From the NCBI GenBank assembly GCA_035771175.1, contig CM069589.1, forward strand, positions 22,834,201-22,898,200: a DNA stretch of 64,000 nt, in the 5' to 3' direction. The position numbers were made by a program, and so were the translations under genes. The stretch comes from Paratinospora sagittata. Lineage: Eukaryota > Streptophyta > Magnoliopsida > Ranunculales > Menispermaceae. Shown here piece by piece: positions 12,301 to 25,463 of the stretch. The first letter of the stretch is position 1. Each line of letters starts with the position of its first letter. The notes under the pieces are model-generated. The model worked only from the letters and a program-made list of their open reading frames with translations. It was not told the DNA's origin and did not search any database.

Positions 12301-15300
12301 TTTAATGATCGCTGTGAAACTTTAAAATAACCATAACTTTTTGATTCCGACTCCAATTGGGTGATTGAACATGCGGTAGAAATAGGAAAAAAAGACATTT
12401 TCAATTCCTTATGAATCACTCAAATCAAAGTCGACATGAAAAGTTACGGCTATTTGAACTTTTCTTCTTGATTTGTTCGATAAGTAAATTGATTGTTCGG
12501 TAAAAAACATTCAAATAGCAGTAACAATTTATTCTTGACTCCGATTTGAGTGATTGAAAATGCGTTGAAAGAGGAAGAAACGATATTTCAAACGCCTTTT
12601 AAATAACTCAAATCATAGCTCGAAAGAAATGGTTACGGCTTTTTGAATTTTGATTACTGATTAGATTAATAAGTACGTTGGCTAATGGGTAGCAAACATT
12701 CAAATAGCCATAACGTTTTCGTCCTGACTCTGATTTGAGAGATTGGACATGCATTGCAAAGATGAAGAAACAATATTTTCAACGCCTTTTCATTAACTCA
12801 TAACAGAGTCAGCATTAAACTCTAAGACTACTTGACTTGTTCTGACCGATTCAATCGATAAGTAAGTTTAATGATCGGTGTGAAACTTTAAAATAACCAT
12901 AACTTTTTGATTCCGACTCCAATTGTGTGATTGAACATGCGTTAGAAATTAGAAAAAAAGACATTTTCAATTCCTTATTAATCACTCAAATCAAAGTCAG
13001 GATGAAAAGTTACGGCTATTCGAAATTTTCTTCTTGATTTGTTCGATAAGTAAGTTGATTGATCGGTAAAAAACATTCAAATAGTAGTAACAATTTATTC
13101 CCGACTCCGATTTGAGTGATTGAAAATGCTTTGGAAAGAGGAAGAAACGATATTTCAAACGCCTTTGGAATAACTCTAATCATAGTTCGAAAGAAATGGT
13201 TACGGCTTTTTGAATTTTGATTACTGATTAGATTAATAAGTACGTTGGCCAATGGGTAGCAAACATTCAAATAGCCATAACGTTTTCATCCTGACTCTGA
13301 TTTGAGAGATTGGACATGCATTGCAAAGATGAAGAAACAATATTTTCAACGCCTTTTGATTAACTCATAACAGAGTCAGCATAAAACTGTACGACTAATT
13401 GACTTTTTCTCACCGTTTCAATCGATAAGTAAGTTTAATGATCGGTGTGCAACTTTAAAATAACCACAACTTTTTGATTCCGACTCCAATTGGGTGATTG
13501 AACATGCGTTAGCAATAAGAAGAAAAGACATTTTCAATTCCTTTTGAATCACTCAAATCAAAGTCGGGACGAAAATTTTCGGCTATTTGAACTTTTCTTA
13601 ATGACTTGTTCGATAAGTAAGTTGATTGATCGGTCAAAAAGATTCAAATAGCAGTAACATTTTATTCCCGACTCCGATTTGAGTGATTGAAAATGCGTTG
13701 GAAAGAGGAAGAAACGATATTTCAAACGAGTTTTAAATAACTCAAATCATATCCCGAAAGAAATGGTTACGGCTATTTGAATTTTGATTACTGATTAGAT
13801 TAATAAGTACGTTGGCTAATGGGTAGCAAACATTCAAATAGCCATAACGTTTTCATCCTGACTCTGATTTGAGAGATTGGACATGCATTGCAAAGATGAA
13901 GAAACAATATTTTCAACGCCTTTTCATTAACTCATAACAGAGTCCGCATTAAACTGTAAGACTTTGACTTTTTCTCACCGTTTCAATCGATAAGTAAGTT
14001 TAATGATCGCTGTGAAACTTTAAAATAACCATAACTTTTTGATTCCGACTCCAATTGGGTGATTGAACATGCAGTAGAAATAGGAAAAAAAGACATTTTC
14101 AATTCCTTATGAATCACTCAAATCAAAGTCGACATGAAAAGTTACGGCTATTTGAACTTTTCTTCTTGATTTGTTCGATAAGTAAATTGATTGTTCGGTA
14201 AAAAACATTCAAATAGCAGTAACAATTTATTCTTGACTCCGATTTGAGTGATTGAAAATGCGTTGAAAGAGGAAGAAACGATATTTCAAACGCCTTTTAA
14301 ATAACTCAAATCATAGCTCGAAAGAAATGGTTACGGCTTTTTGAATTTTGATTACTGATTAGATTAATAAGTACGTTGGCTAATGGGTAGCAAACATTCA
14401 AATAGCCATAACGTTTTCGTCCTGACTCTGATTTGAGAGATTGGACATGCATTGCAAAGATGAAGAAACAATATTTTCAACGCCTTTTCATTAACTCATA
14501 ACAGAGTCAGCATTAAACTCTAAGACTACTTGACTTGTTCTGACCGATTCAATCGATAAGTAAGTTTAATGATCGGTGTGAAACTTTAAAATAACCATAA
14601 CTTTTTGATTCCGACTCCAATTGTGTGATTGAACATGCGTTAGAAATTAGAAAAAAAGACATTTTCAATTCCTTATTAATCACTCAAATCAAAGTCAGGA
14701 TGAAAAGTTACGGCTATTCGAAATTTTCTTCTTGATTTGTTCGATAAGTAAGTTGATTGATCGGTAAAAAACATTCAAATAGTAGTAACAATTTATTCCC
14801 GACTCCGATTTGAGTGATTGAAAATGCTTTGGAAAGAGGAAGAAACGATATTTCAAACGCCTTTGGAATAACTCTAATCATAGTTCGAAAGAAATGGTTA
14901 CGGCTTTTTGAATTTTGATTACTGATTAGATTAATAAGTACGTTGGCCAATGGGTAGCAAACATTCAAATAGCCATAACGTTTTCATCCTGACTCTGATT
15001 TGAGAGATTGGACATGCATTGCAAAGATGAAGAAACAATATTTTCAACGCCTTTTGATTAACTCATAACAGAGTCAGCATAAAACTGTACGACTAATTGA
15101 CTTTTTCTCACCGTTTCAATCGATAAGTAAGTTTAATGATCGGTGTGCAACTTTAAAATAACCACAACTTTTTGATTCCGACTCCAATTGGGTGATTGAA
15201 CATGCGTTAGCAATAAGAAGAAAAGACATTTTCAATTCCTTTTGAATCACTCAAATCAAAGTCGGGACGAAAATTTTCGGCTATTTGAACTTTTCTTAAT

Positions 15301-18300
15301 GACTTGTTCGATAAGTAAGTTGATTGATCGGTCAAAAAGATTCAAATAGCAGTAACATTTTATTCCCGACTCCGATTTGAGTGATTGAAAATGCGTTGGA
15401 AAGAGGAAGAAACGATATTTCAAACGAGTTTTAAATAACTCAAATCATATCCCGAAAGAAATGGTTACGGCTATTTGAATTTTGATTACTGATTAGATTA
15501 ATAAGTACGTTGGCTAATGGGTAGCAAACATTCAAATAGCCATAACGTTTTCATCCTGACTCTGATTTGAGAGATTGGACATGCATTGCAAAGATGAAGA
15601 AACAATATTTTCAACGCCTTTTCATTAACTCATAACAGAGTCCGCATTAAACTGTAAGACTTTGACTTTTTCTCACCGTTTCAATCGATAAGTAAGTTTA
15701 ATGATCGCTGTGAAACTTTAAAATAACCATAACTTTTTGATTCCGACTCCAATTGGGTGATTGAACATGCAGTAGAAATAGGAAAAAAAGACATTTTCAA
15801 TTCCTTATGAATCACTCAAATCAAAGTCGACATGAAAAGTTACGGCTATTTGAACTTTTCTTCTTGATTTGTTCGATAAGTAAATTGATTGTTCGGTAAA
15901 AAACATTCAAATAGCAGTAACAATTTATTCTTGACTCCGATTTGAGTGATTGAAAATGCGTTGAAAGAGGAAGAAACGATATTTCAAACGCCTTTTAAAT
16001 AACTCAAATCATAGCTCGAAAGAAATGGTTACGGCTTTTTGAATTTTGATTACTGATTAGATTAATAAGTACGTTGGCTAATGGGTAGCAAACATTCAAA
16101 TAGCCCTAACGTTTTCGTCCTGACTCTGATTTGAGAGATTGGACATGCATTGCAAAGATGAAGAAACAATATTTTCAACGCCTTTTCATTAACTCATAAC
16201 AGAGTCAGCATTAAACTCTAAGACTACTTGACTTGTTCTGACCGATTCAATCGATAAGTAAGTTTAATGATCGGTGTGAAACTTTAAAATAACCATAACT
16301 TTTTGATTCCGACTCCAATTGTGTGATTGAACATGCGTTAGAAATTAGAAAAAAAGACATTTTCAATTCCTTATTAATCACTCAAATCAAAGTCAGGATG
16401 AAAAGTTACGGCTATTCGAAATTTTCTTCTTGATTTGTTCGATAAGTAAGTTGATTGATCGGTAAAAAACATTCAAATAGTAGTAACAATTTATTCCCGA
16501 CTCCGATTTGAGTGATTGAAAATGCTTTGGAAAGAGGAAGAAACGATATTTCAAACGCCTTTGGAATAACTCTAATCATAGTTCGAAAGAAATGGTTACG
16601 GCTTTTTGAATTTTGATTACTGATTAGATTAATAAGTACGTTGGCCAATGGGTAGCAAACATTCAAATAGCCATAACGTTTTCATCCTGACTCTGATTTG
16701 AGAGATTGGACATGCATTGCAAAGATGAAGAAACAATATTTTCAACGCCTTTTGATTAACTCATAACAGAGTCAGCATAAAACTGTACGACTAATTGACT
16801 TTTTCTCACCGTTTCAATCGATAAGTAAGTTTAATGATCGGTGTGCAACTTTAAAATAACCACAACTTTTTGATTCCGACTCCAATTGGGTGATTGAACA
16901 TGCGTTAGCAATAAGAAGAAAAGACATTTTCAATTCCTTTTGAATCACTCAAATCAAAGTCGGGACGAAAATTTTCGGCTATTTGAACTTTTCTTAATGA
17001 CTTGTTCGATAAGTAAGTTGATTGATCGGTCAAAAAGATTCAAATAGCAGTAACATTTTATTCCCGACTCCGATTTGAGTGATTGAAAATGCGTTGGAAA
17101 GAGGAAGAAACGATATTTCAAACGAGTTTTAAATAACTCAAATCATATCCCGAAAGAAATGGTTACGGCTATTTGAATTTTGATTACTGATTAGATTAAT
17201 AAGTACGTTGGCTAATGGGTAGCAAACATTCAAATAGCCATAACGTTTTCATCCTGACTCTGATTTGAGAGATTGGACATGCATTGCAAAGATGAAGAAA
17301 CAATATTTTCAACGCCTTTTCATTAACTCATAACAGAGTCCGCATTAAACTGTAAGACTTTGACTTTTTCTCACCGTTTCAATCGATAAGTAAGTTTAAT
17401 GATCGCTGTGAAACTTTAAAATAACCATAACTTTTTGATTCCGACTCCAATTGGGTGATTGAACATGCAGTAGAAATAGGAAAAAAAGACATTTTCAATT
17501 CCTTATGAATCACTCAAATCAAAGTCGACATGAAAAGTTACGGCTATTTGAACTTTTCTTCTTGATTTGTTCGATAAGTAAATTGATTGTTCGGTAAAAA
17601 ACATTCAAATAGCAGTAACAATTTATTCTTGACTCCGATTTGAGTGATTGAAAATGCGTTGAAAGAGGAAGAAACGATATTTCAAACGCCTTTTAAATAA
17701 CTCAAATCATAGCTCGAAAGAAATGGTTACGGCTTTTTGAATTTTGATTACTGATTAGATTAATAAGTACGTTGGCTAATGGGTAGCAAACATTCAAATA
17801 GCCATAACGTTTTCGTCCTGACTCTGATTTGAGAGATTGGACATGCATTGCAAAGATGAAGAAACAATATTTTCAACGCCTTTTCATTAACTCATAACAG
17901 AGTCAGCATTAAACTCTAAGACTACTTGACTTGTTCTGACCGATTCAATCGATAAGTAAGTTTAATGATCGGTGTGAAACTTTAAAATAACCATAACTTT
18001 TTGATTCCGACTCCAATTGTGTGATTGAACATGCGTTAGAAATTAGAAAAAAAGACATTTTCAATTCCTTATTAATCACTCAAATCAAAGTCAGGATGAA
18101 AAGTTACGGCTATTCGAAATTTTCTTCTTGATTTGTTCGATAAGTAAGTTGATTGATCGGTAAAAAACATTCAAATAGTAGTAACAATTTATTCCCGACT
18201 CCGATTTGAGTGATTGAAAATGCTTTGGAAAGAGGAAGAAACGATATTTCAAACGCCTTTGGAATAACTCTAATCATAGTTCGAAAGAAATGGTTACGGC

Positions 18301-18673
18301 TTTTTGAATTTTGATTACTGATTAGATTAATAAGTACGTTGGCCAATGGGTAGCAAACATTCAAATAGCCATAACGTTTTCATCCTGACTCTGATTTGAG
18401 AGATTGGACATGCATTGCAAAGATGAAGAAACAATATTTTCAACGCCTTTTGATTAACTCATAACAGAGTCAGCATAAAACTGTACGACTAATTGACTTT
18501 TTCTCACCGTTTCAATCGATAAGTAAGTTTAATGATCGGTGTGCAACTTTAAAATAACCACAACTTTTTGATTCCGACTCCAATTGGGTGATTGAACATG
18601 CGTTAGCAATAAGAAGAAAAGACATTTTCAATTCCTTTTGAATCACTCAAATCAAAGTCGGGACGAAAATTTT
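3398..18673 (+). repeat. Left block L2: nine copies of a ~1697 bp higher-order repeat
   Basis: Copies start at 3398, 5094, 6791, 8488, 10185, 11883, 13580, 15278 and 16976, and the block ends at 18673. The steps are 1696-1698 bp. Each copy is three trimers (nine monomers) with distinct A-monomer motifs in fixed order: TTCGGCTATTTGA with TTAACG or TTAATG, then CTATTTGAACTTTTCTTCTTG, then the diverged CTATTCGAAATTTTCTTC. Each copy also carries the 3 bp loss GACTTTGAC. Copies are nearly identical, with scattered single-base differences such as CCCTAACG at about 16105. This is the most homogenised part of the left arm, with no gene inside. Confidence 0.95.
6940..13729 (+). repeat. 3395 bp duplication (two consecutive copies of a double higher-order repeat)
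   Basis: 6940-10334 and 10335-13729 match at an offset of 3395 bp, exactly two 1697 bp units. Shared private markers include GTCAACATGAAAAGTTATGG (7338 and 10733), GATTGAAATAGTAG (8551 and 11946), GAGTAATTG, CATGCGGTAGAAATAGG and GGTTAGGGC. A few later differences exist, such as GACTATTTGAC against GAGTATTTGAC and GGTTATGGC against GGTTACGGC. Flanking copies lack these markers, so the pair arose as one event. Confidence 0.88.
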
Positions 18674-20939
18674 CGGCTATTTGAACTTTTCTTAATGACT
18701 TGTTCGATAAGTAAGTTGATTGATCGGTCAAAAAGATTCAAATAGCAGTAACATTTTATTCCCGACTCCGATTTGAGTGATTGAAAATGCGTTGGAAAGA
18801 GGAAGAAACGATATTTCAAACGCCTTTTGAATAACTCTAATCATAGTTCTAAAGAAATGGTTACGGCTTTTTGAATTTTGATTACTGATTAGATTAATAA
18901 GTACGTTGGCCAATGGGTAGCAAACATTCAAATAGATATAACGTTTTCATCCTGACTCTGATTTGAGAGATTGGACATGCATTGCAAAGATGAAGAAACA
19001 ATATTTTCAACGCCTTTTCATTAACTCATAACAGAGTCAGCATTAAACTCTAAGACTATTTGACTTGTTCTTACCGATTCAATCGATAAGTAAGTTTAAT
19101 GATCGGTGTGAAACTTTAAAATAACCATAACTTTTTGATTCCGACTCCAATTGTGTGATGGAACATGCGTTAGAAATAAGAAGAAAAGACATTTTCAATT
19201 CCTGTTGAATCACTCAAATCAAAGTCGGGATGAAAATTTACGGCTATTTGAACTTTTCTTAATGACTTGTTCGATAAGTAAGTTGATTGATCGGTCAAAA
19301 AGATTCAAATAGCAGTAACATTTTATTCCCGACTCCGATTTGAGTGATTGAAAATGCGTTGAAAGAGGAAGAAACGATATTTCAAACGCGTTTTAAATAA
19401 CTCAAATCATAGCTCGAAAGAAATGGTTACGGCTATTTGAATTTTGATTACTGATTAGATTAACAAGTAAGGTGGCTATTGGGTAGCAAACATTCAAATA
19501 GCGACAACGTTTTCATCCTGACTCTGATTTGAGAGATTGGACATGCATTGCAAAGATGAAGAAACAATATTTTCAACGCCTTTTCATTAACTCATAACAG
19601 AGTCAGCATAAAACTGTACGACTAATTGACTTTTTCTCACCGTTTCAATCGATAAGTAAGTTTAATGATCGGTGTGCAACTTTAAAATAACCACAACTTT
19701 TTGATTTCGACTCGAAATGTGTGATGGAACATGCGTTAGAAATAAGAAGAAAAGACATTTTCAATTCCTTTTGAATCACTCAAATCAAAGTCGGGATAAA
19801 AATTTACGGCTATTGGAACTTTTCTTAATGATTTGTTCGATAAGTAAGTTGATTGATCGGTCAAAAAGATTCAAATAGCAGTAACATTTTATTCCCGACT
19901 CCGATTTGAGTGATTGAAAATGCGTTGAAAGAGGAAGAAACGATATTTCAAACGCGTTTTAAATAACTCAAATCATAGCTCGAAAGAAATGGTTACGGCT
20001 TTTTGAATTTTGATTACTGATTAGATTAATAAGTAAGGTGGCTAATGGGTAGCAAACATTCAAATAGCCACAACGTTTTCATCCTGACTCTGATTTGAGA
20101 GATTGGACGTGCATTGCAAAGATGAAGAAACAATATTTTGAACGCCTTTTCATTAACTCATAACAGAGTCAGCATTAAACTCTAAGACAATTTGACTTTT
20201 TCTCACCGATTCAATCGATAAGTAAGTTTAATGATCGGTGTGAAACTTTAAAATAACCATAACTTTTTGATTCCGACTCCAATTGTGTGATTGAACATGC
20301 GTTAGAAATAAGAAAAAAAGACATTTTCAATTCCGTATTAATCACTCAAATCAAAGTCAGGATGAAAAGTTGCGGCTAATCGAAATTTTCTTCTTGATTT
20401 GTTCGATAAGTAAGTTGATTGATCGGTAAAAAACATTCAAATAGTAGTAACAATTTGTTCCCGACTCCGATTTGAGTGATTGAAAATGCTTTGGAAAGAG
20501 GAAGAAACGATATTTCAAACGCCTTTTGAATAACTCTAATCATAGTTCGAAAGAAATGGTTACGGCTTTTTGAATTTTGCTTACTGATTAGATTAATAAG
20601 TACGTTGGCCAATGGGTAGCAAACATTCAAATAGCCATAACGTTTTCATCCTGACTCTGATTTGAGAGATTGGACATGCATTGCAAAGATGAAGAAACAA
20701 TATTTTCAACGCCTTTTGATTAACTCATAACAGAGTCAGCATAAAACTGTACGACTAATTGACTTTTTCTCACCGTTTCAATCGATAAGTAAGTTTAATG
20801 ATCGGTGTGCAACTTTAAAATAACCACAACTTTTTGATTCCGACTCCAATTAGGTGATTGAACATGCGTTAGCAATAAGAAGAAAAGACATTTTCAATTC
20901 CTTTTGAATCACTCAAATCAAAGTCGGGATGAAAATTTT
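18674..20939 (+). repeat. Left block L3a: four heterogeneous trimers
   Basis: Trimers start at 18674, 19241, 19807 and 20373. The 1697 bp pattern stops here. B monomers at 19465-19490 and 20030-20050 carry AAGTAAGGTGGCT instead of AAGTACGTTGGCT, and C has CGACTCGAAATGTGTGATGG. The block 19241-20939 matches 26597-28295 in marker order (see L3c). Confidence 0.85.
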
Positions 20940-23900
20940 CGGCTATTTGAACTTTTCTTAACCATTTGTTCGATAAGTAAGTTGATTGATCGGTCAAAAA
21001 GATTCAAATAGTAGTAACATTTTATTCCCGACTCCGATTTGAGTGATTGAAAATGCGTTCAAAGAGGAAGAAACGATATTTCAAACGCGTTTTAAATAAC
21101 TCAAATCATAGCCCGAAAGAAATGGTTACGGCTATTTGAATTTTGATTACTGATTAGATTAATAAGTACGTTGGCTAATGGGTAGCAAACATTCAAATAG
21201 CCATAACGTTTTCATCCTGACTCTGATTTGAGAGATTGGACATGCATTGCAAAGATGAAGAAACAATATTTTCAACGCCTTTTCGTTAACTCATAACAGA
21301 GTCCGCATTAAACTGTAAGACTTTGACTTTTTCTCACCGTTTCAATCGATAAGTAAGTTTAATGATCGCTGTGAAACTTTAAAATAACCATAACTTTTTG
21401 ATTCCGACTCCAATTGGGTGATTGAACATGCGTTAGAAATAGGAAAAAAAGACATTTTCAATTCCTTATGAATCACTCAAATCAAAGTCGACATGAAAAG
21501 TTACGACTATTTGAACTTTTCTTCTTGATTTGTTCGATAAGTAAATTGATTGTTCTGTAAAAAACATTCAAATAGCAGTAACAATTTATTCTTGACTCCG
21601 ATTTGAGTGATTGAAAATCCGTTGAAAGAGGAAGAAACGATACTTCAAACGCCTTTTAAATAACTCAAATCATAGCTCGAAAGAAATGGTTACGGCTTTT
21701 TGAATTTTGATTACTGATTAGATTAAAAAGTACGTTGGCTAATGGGTAGCAAACATTCAAATAGCCATAACATTTTCGTCCTGACTCTGATTTGAGAGAT
21801 TTGACATGCATTGCAAAGATGAAGAAACAATATTTTCAACGCCTTTTCATTAACTCATAACAGAGTCAGCATTAAACTCTAAGACTATTTGACTTGTTCT
21901 TACCGATTCAATCGATAAGTAAGTTTAATGATCGGTGTGAAACTTTAAAATAACCATAACTTTTTGATTCCGACTCCAATTGTGTGATGGAACATGCGTT
22001 AGAAATAAGAAGAAAAGACATTTTCAATTCCTGTTGAATCACTCAAATCAAAGTCGGGATGAAAATTTACGGCTATTTGAACTTTTCTTAATGATTTGTT
22101 CGATAAGTAAGTTGATTGATCGGTAAAAAACATTCAAATAGTAGTAACAATTTATTCCCGACTCCGATTTGAGTGATTGAAAATGCGTTGGAAAGAGGAA
22201 GAAACGAAATTTCAAACGCCTTTGGAATAACTCTAATCATAGTTCGAAAGAAATGGTTACGGCTTTTTGAATTTTGATTACTGATTAGATTAATAAGTAC
22301 GTTGGCCAATGGGTAGCAAACATTCAAATAGCCATAATGTTTTCATCCTGCCTCTGATTTGAGAGATTGGACATGCATTGCAAAGAAGAAGAAACAATAT
22401 TTTCAATGCCTTTTGATTAACTCATAACAGAGTCAGCATAAAACTGTACGACTAATTGACTTTTTCTCACCGTTTCAATCGATAAGTAAGTTTAATGATC
22501 GGTGTGCAACTTTAAAATAACCACAACTTTTTGATTCCGACTCCAATTGGGTGATTGAACATGCGTTAGCAATAAGAAGAAAAGACATTTTCAATTCCTT
22601 TTGAATCACTCAAATCAAAGTCGGGATGAAAATTTTCGGCTCTTTGAACTTTTCTTAACGATTTGTTCGATAAGTAAGTTGATTGATCGGTCAAAAAGAT
22701 TCAAATAGTAGTAACATTTTATTCCCGACTCCGATTTGAGTGATTGAAAATGCGTTCAAAGAGGAAGAAACGATATTTCAAACGCGTTTTAAATAACTCA
22801 AATCATAGCCCGAAAGAAATGGTTACGGCTATTTGAATTTTGATTACTGATTAGATTAATAAGTACGTTGGCTAATGGGTAGCAAACATTCAAATAGCCA
22901 TAACGTTTTCATCCTGACTCTGATTTGAGAGATTTGACATGCATTGCAAAGATGAAGAAACAATATTTTCAACGCCTTTTCGTTAACTCATAACAGAGTC
23001 CGCATTAAACTGTAAGACTTTGACTTTTTCTCACCGTTTCAATCGATAAGTAAGTTTAATGATCGCTGTGAAACTATAAAATAACCATAACTTTTTGATT
23101 CCGACTCCAATTGGGTAATTGAACATGCGTTAGAAATAGGAAAAAAAGACATTTTCAATTCCTTATGAATCACTCAAATCAAAGTCGACATGAAAAGTTA
23201 CGACTATTTGAACTTTTCTTCTTGATTTGTTCGATAAGTAAATTGATTGTTCGGTAAAAAACATTCAAATAGCTGTAACAATTTATTCTTGACTCCGATT
23301 TGAGTGATTGAAAATGCGTTCAAAGAGGAAGAAACGATATTTCAAACGCCTTTTAAATAACTCAAATCATAGCTCGAAAGAAATGGTTACGGCTTTTTGA
23401 ATTTTGATTACTGATTAGATTAAAAAGTACGTTGGCTAATGGGTAGCAAACATTCAAATAGCCATAACGTTTTCGTCCTGACTCTGATTTGAGAGATTGG
23501 ACATGCATTGCAAAGATGAAGAAACAATATTTTCAACGCCTTTTCATTAACTCATAACAGAGTCAGCATTAAACTCTAAGACTATTTGACTTGTTCTTAC
23601 CGATTCAATCGATAAGTAAGTTTAATGATCGGTGTGAAACTTTAAAATAACCATAACTTTTTGATTCCGACTCCAATTGTGTGATGGAACATGCGTTAGA
23701 AATAAGAAGAAAAGACATTTTCAATTCCTGTTGAATCACTCAAATCAAAGTCGGGATGAAAATTTACGGCTATTTGAACTTTTCTTAATGATTTGTTCGA
23801 TAAGTAAGTTGATTGATCGGTAAAAAACATTCAAATAGTAGTAACAATTTATTCCCGACTCCGATTTGAGTGATTGAAAATGCGTTGGAAAGAGGAAGAA

Positions 23901-25463
23901 ACGATATTTCAAACGCCTTTGGAATAACTCTAATCATAGTTCGAAAGAAATGGTTACGGCTTTTTGAATTTTGATTACTGATTAGATTAATAAGTACGTT
24001 GGCCAATGGGTAGCAAACATTCAAATAGCCATAACGTTTTCATCCTGCCTCTGATTTGAGAGATTGGACATGCCTTGCAAAGAAGAAGAAACAATATTTT
24101 CAACGCCTTTTGATTAACTCATAACAGAGTCAGCATAAAACTGTACGACTAATTGACTTTTTCTCACCGTTTCAATCGATAAGTAAGTTTAATGATCGGT
24201 GTGCAACTTTAAAATAACCATAAATTTTTGATTCCAACTCCAATTGTGTGATGGAACATGCGTTAGAAATAAGAAGAAAAGACATTTTTAATTCCTGTTG
24301 AATCACTCAAATCAAAGTCGGGATGAAAATTTTCGGCTATTTGAACTTTTCTTAATGATTTGTTCGATAAGTAAGTTGATTGATCGGTCAAAAAGATTCA
24401 AATAGTAGTAACATTTTATTCCCGACTCCGATTTGAGTGATTGAAAATGCGTTCAAAGAGGAAGAAACGATATTTCAAACGCGTTTTAAATAACTCAAAT
24501 CATAGCCCGAAAGAAATGGTTACGGCTATTTGAATTTTGATTACTGATTAGATTAATAAGTACGTTGGCTAATGGGTAGCAAACATTCAAATAGCCATAA
24601 CGTTTTCATCCTGACTCTGATTTGAGAGATTTGACATGCATTGCAAAGATGAAGAAACAATATTTTCAACGCCTTTTCGTTAACTCATAACAGAGTCCGC
24701 ATTAAACTGTAAGACTTTGACTTTTTCTCACCGTTTCAATCGATAAGTAAGTTTAATGATCGCTGTGAAACTTTAAAATAACCATAACTTTTTGATTCCG
24801 ACTCCAATTGGGTGATTGAACATGCGTTAGAAATAGGAAAAAAAGACATTTTCAATTCCTTATGAATCACTCAAATCAAAGTCGACATGAAAAGTTACGA
24901 CTATTTGAACTTTTTTTCTTGATTTGTTCGATAAGTAAATTGATTGTTCGGTAAAAAACATTCAAATAGCTGTAACAATTTATTCTTGACTCCGATTTGA
25001 GTGATTGAAAATGCGTTCAAAGAGGAAGAAACGATATTTCAAACGCCTTTTAAATAACTCAAATCATAGCTCGAAAGAAATGGTTACGGCTTTTTGAATT
25101 TTGATTACTGATTAGATTAAAAAGTACGTTGGCTAATGGGTAGCAAACATTCAAATAGCCATAACGTTTTCGTCCTGACTCTGATTTGAGAGATTGGACA
25201 TGCATTGCAAAGATGAAGAAACAATATTTTCAACGCCTTTTCATTAACTCATAACAGAGTCAGCATTAAACTCTAAGACTATTTGACTTGTTCTTACCGA
25301 TTCAATCGATAAGTAAGTTTAATGATCGGTGTGAAACTTTAAAATAACCATAACTTTTTGATTCCGACTCCAATTGTGTGATGGAACATGCGTTAGAAAT
25401 AAGAAGAAAAGACATTTTCAATTCCTGTTGAATCACTCAAATCAAAGTCGGGATGAAAATTTA
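20940..25463 (+). repeat. Left block L3b: two full and one partial ~1697 bp higher-order repeats
   Basis: Full copies run 20940-22636 and 22637-24333, each with trimers of about 564, 566 and 567 bp. A third is partial (24334-25463, two trimers). They share private markers GCGTTCAAAGAGG, AGCCCGAAAG and TTACGACTATTTGAAC, so they are a separate amplification from block L2 although the unit organisation is the same. Confidence 0.87.

Noticed and set aside
6227..18364. Regularly spaced minus-strand open frames of 79-84 codons (for example 6227-6481, 7924-8178, 9621-9875), with plus-strand counterparts in the right arm (for example 42444-42686), encoding nearly the same peptide
   Set aside because: Their spacing is exactly that of the repeat units and they span a B-A monomer boundary. 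Their similarity follows from copy homogenisation. Shorter and extended versions appear wherever single bases change, and no longer reading frame, splice or codon signal supports a gene.
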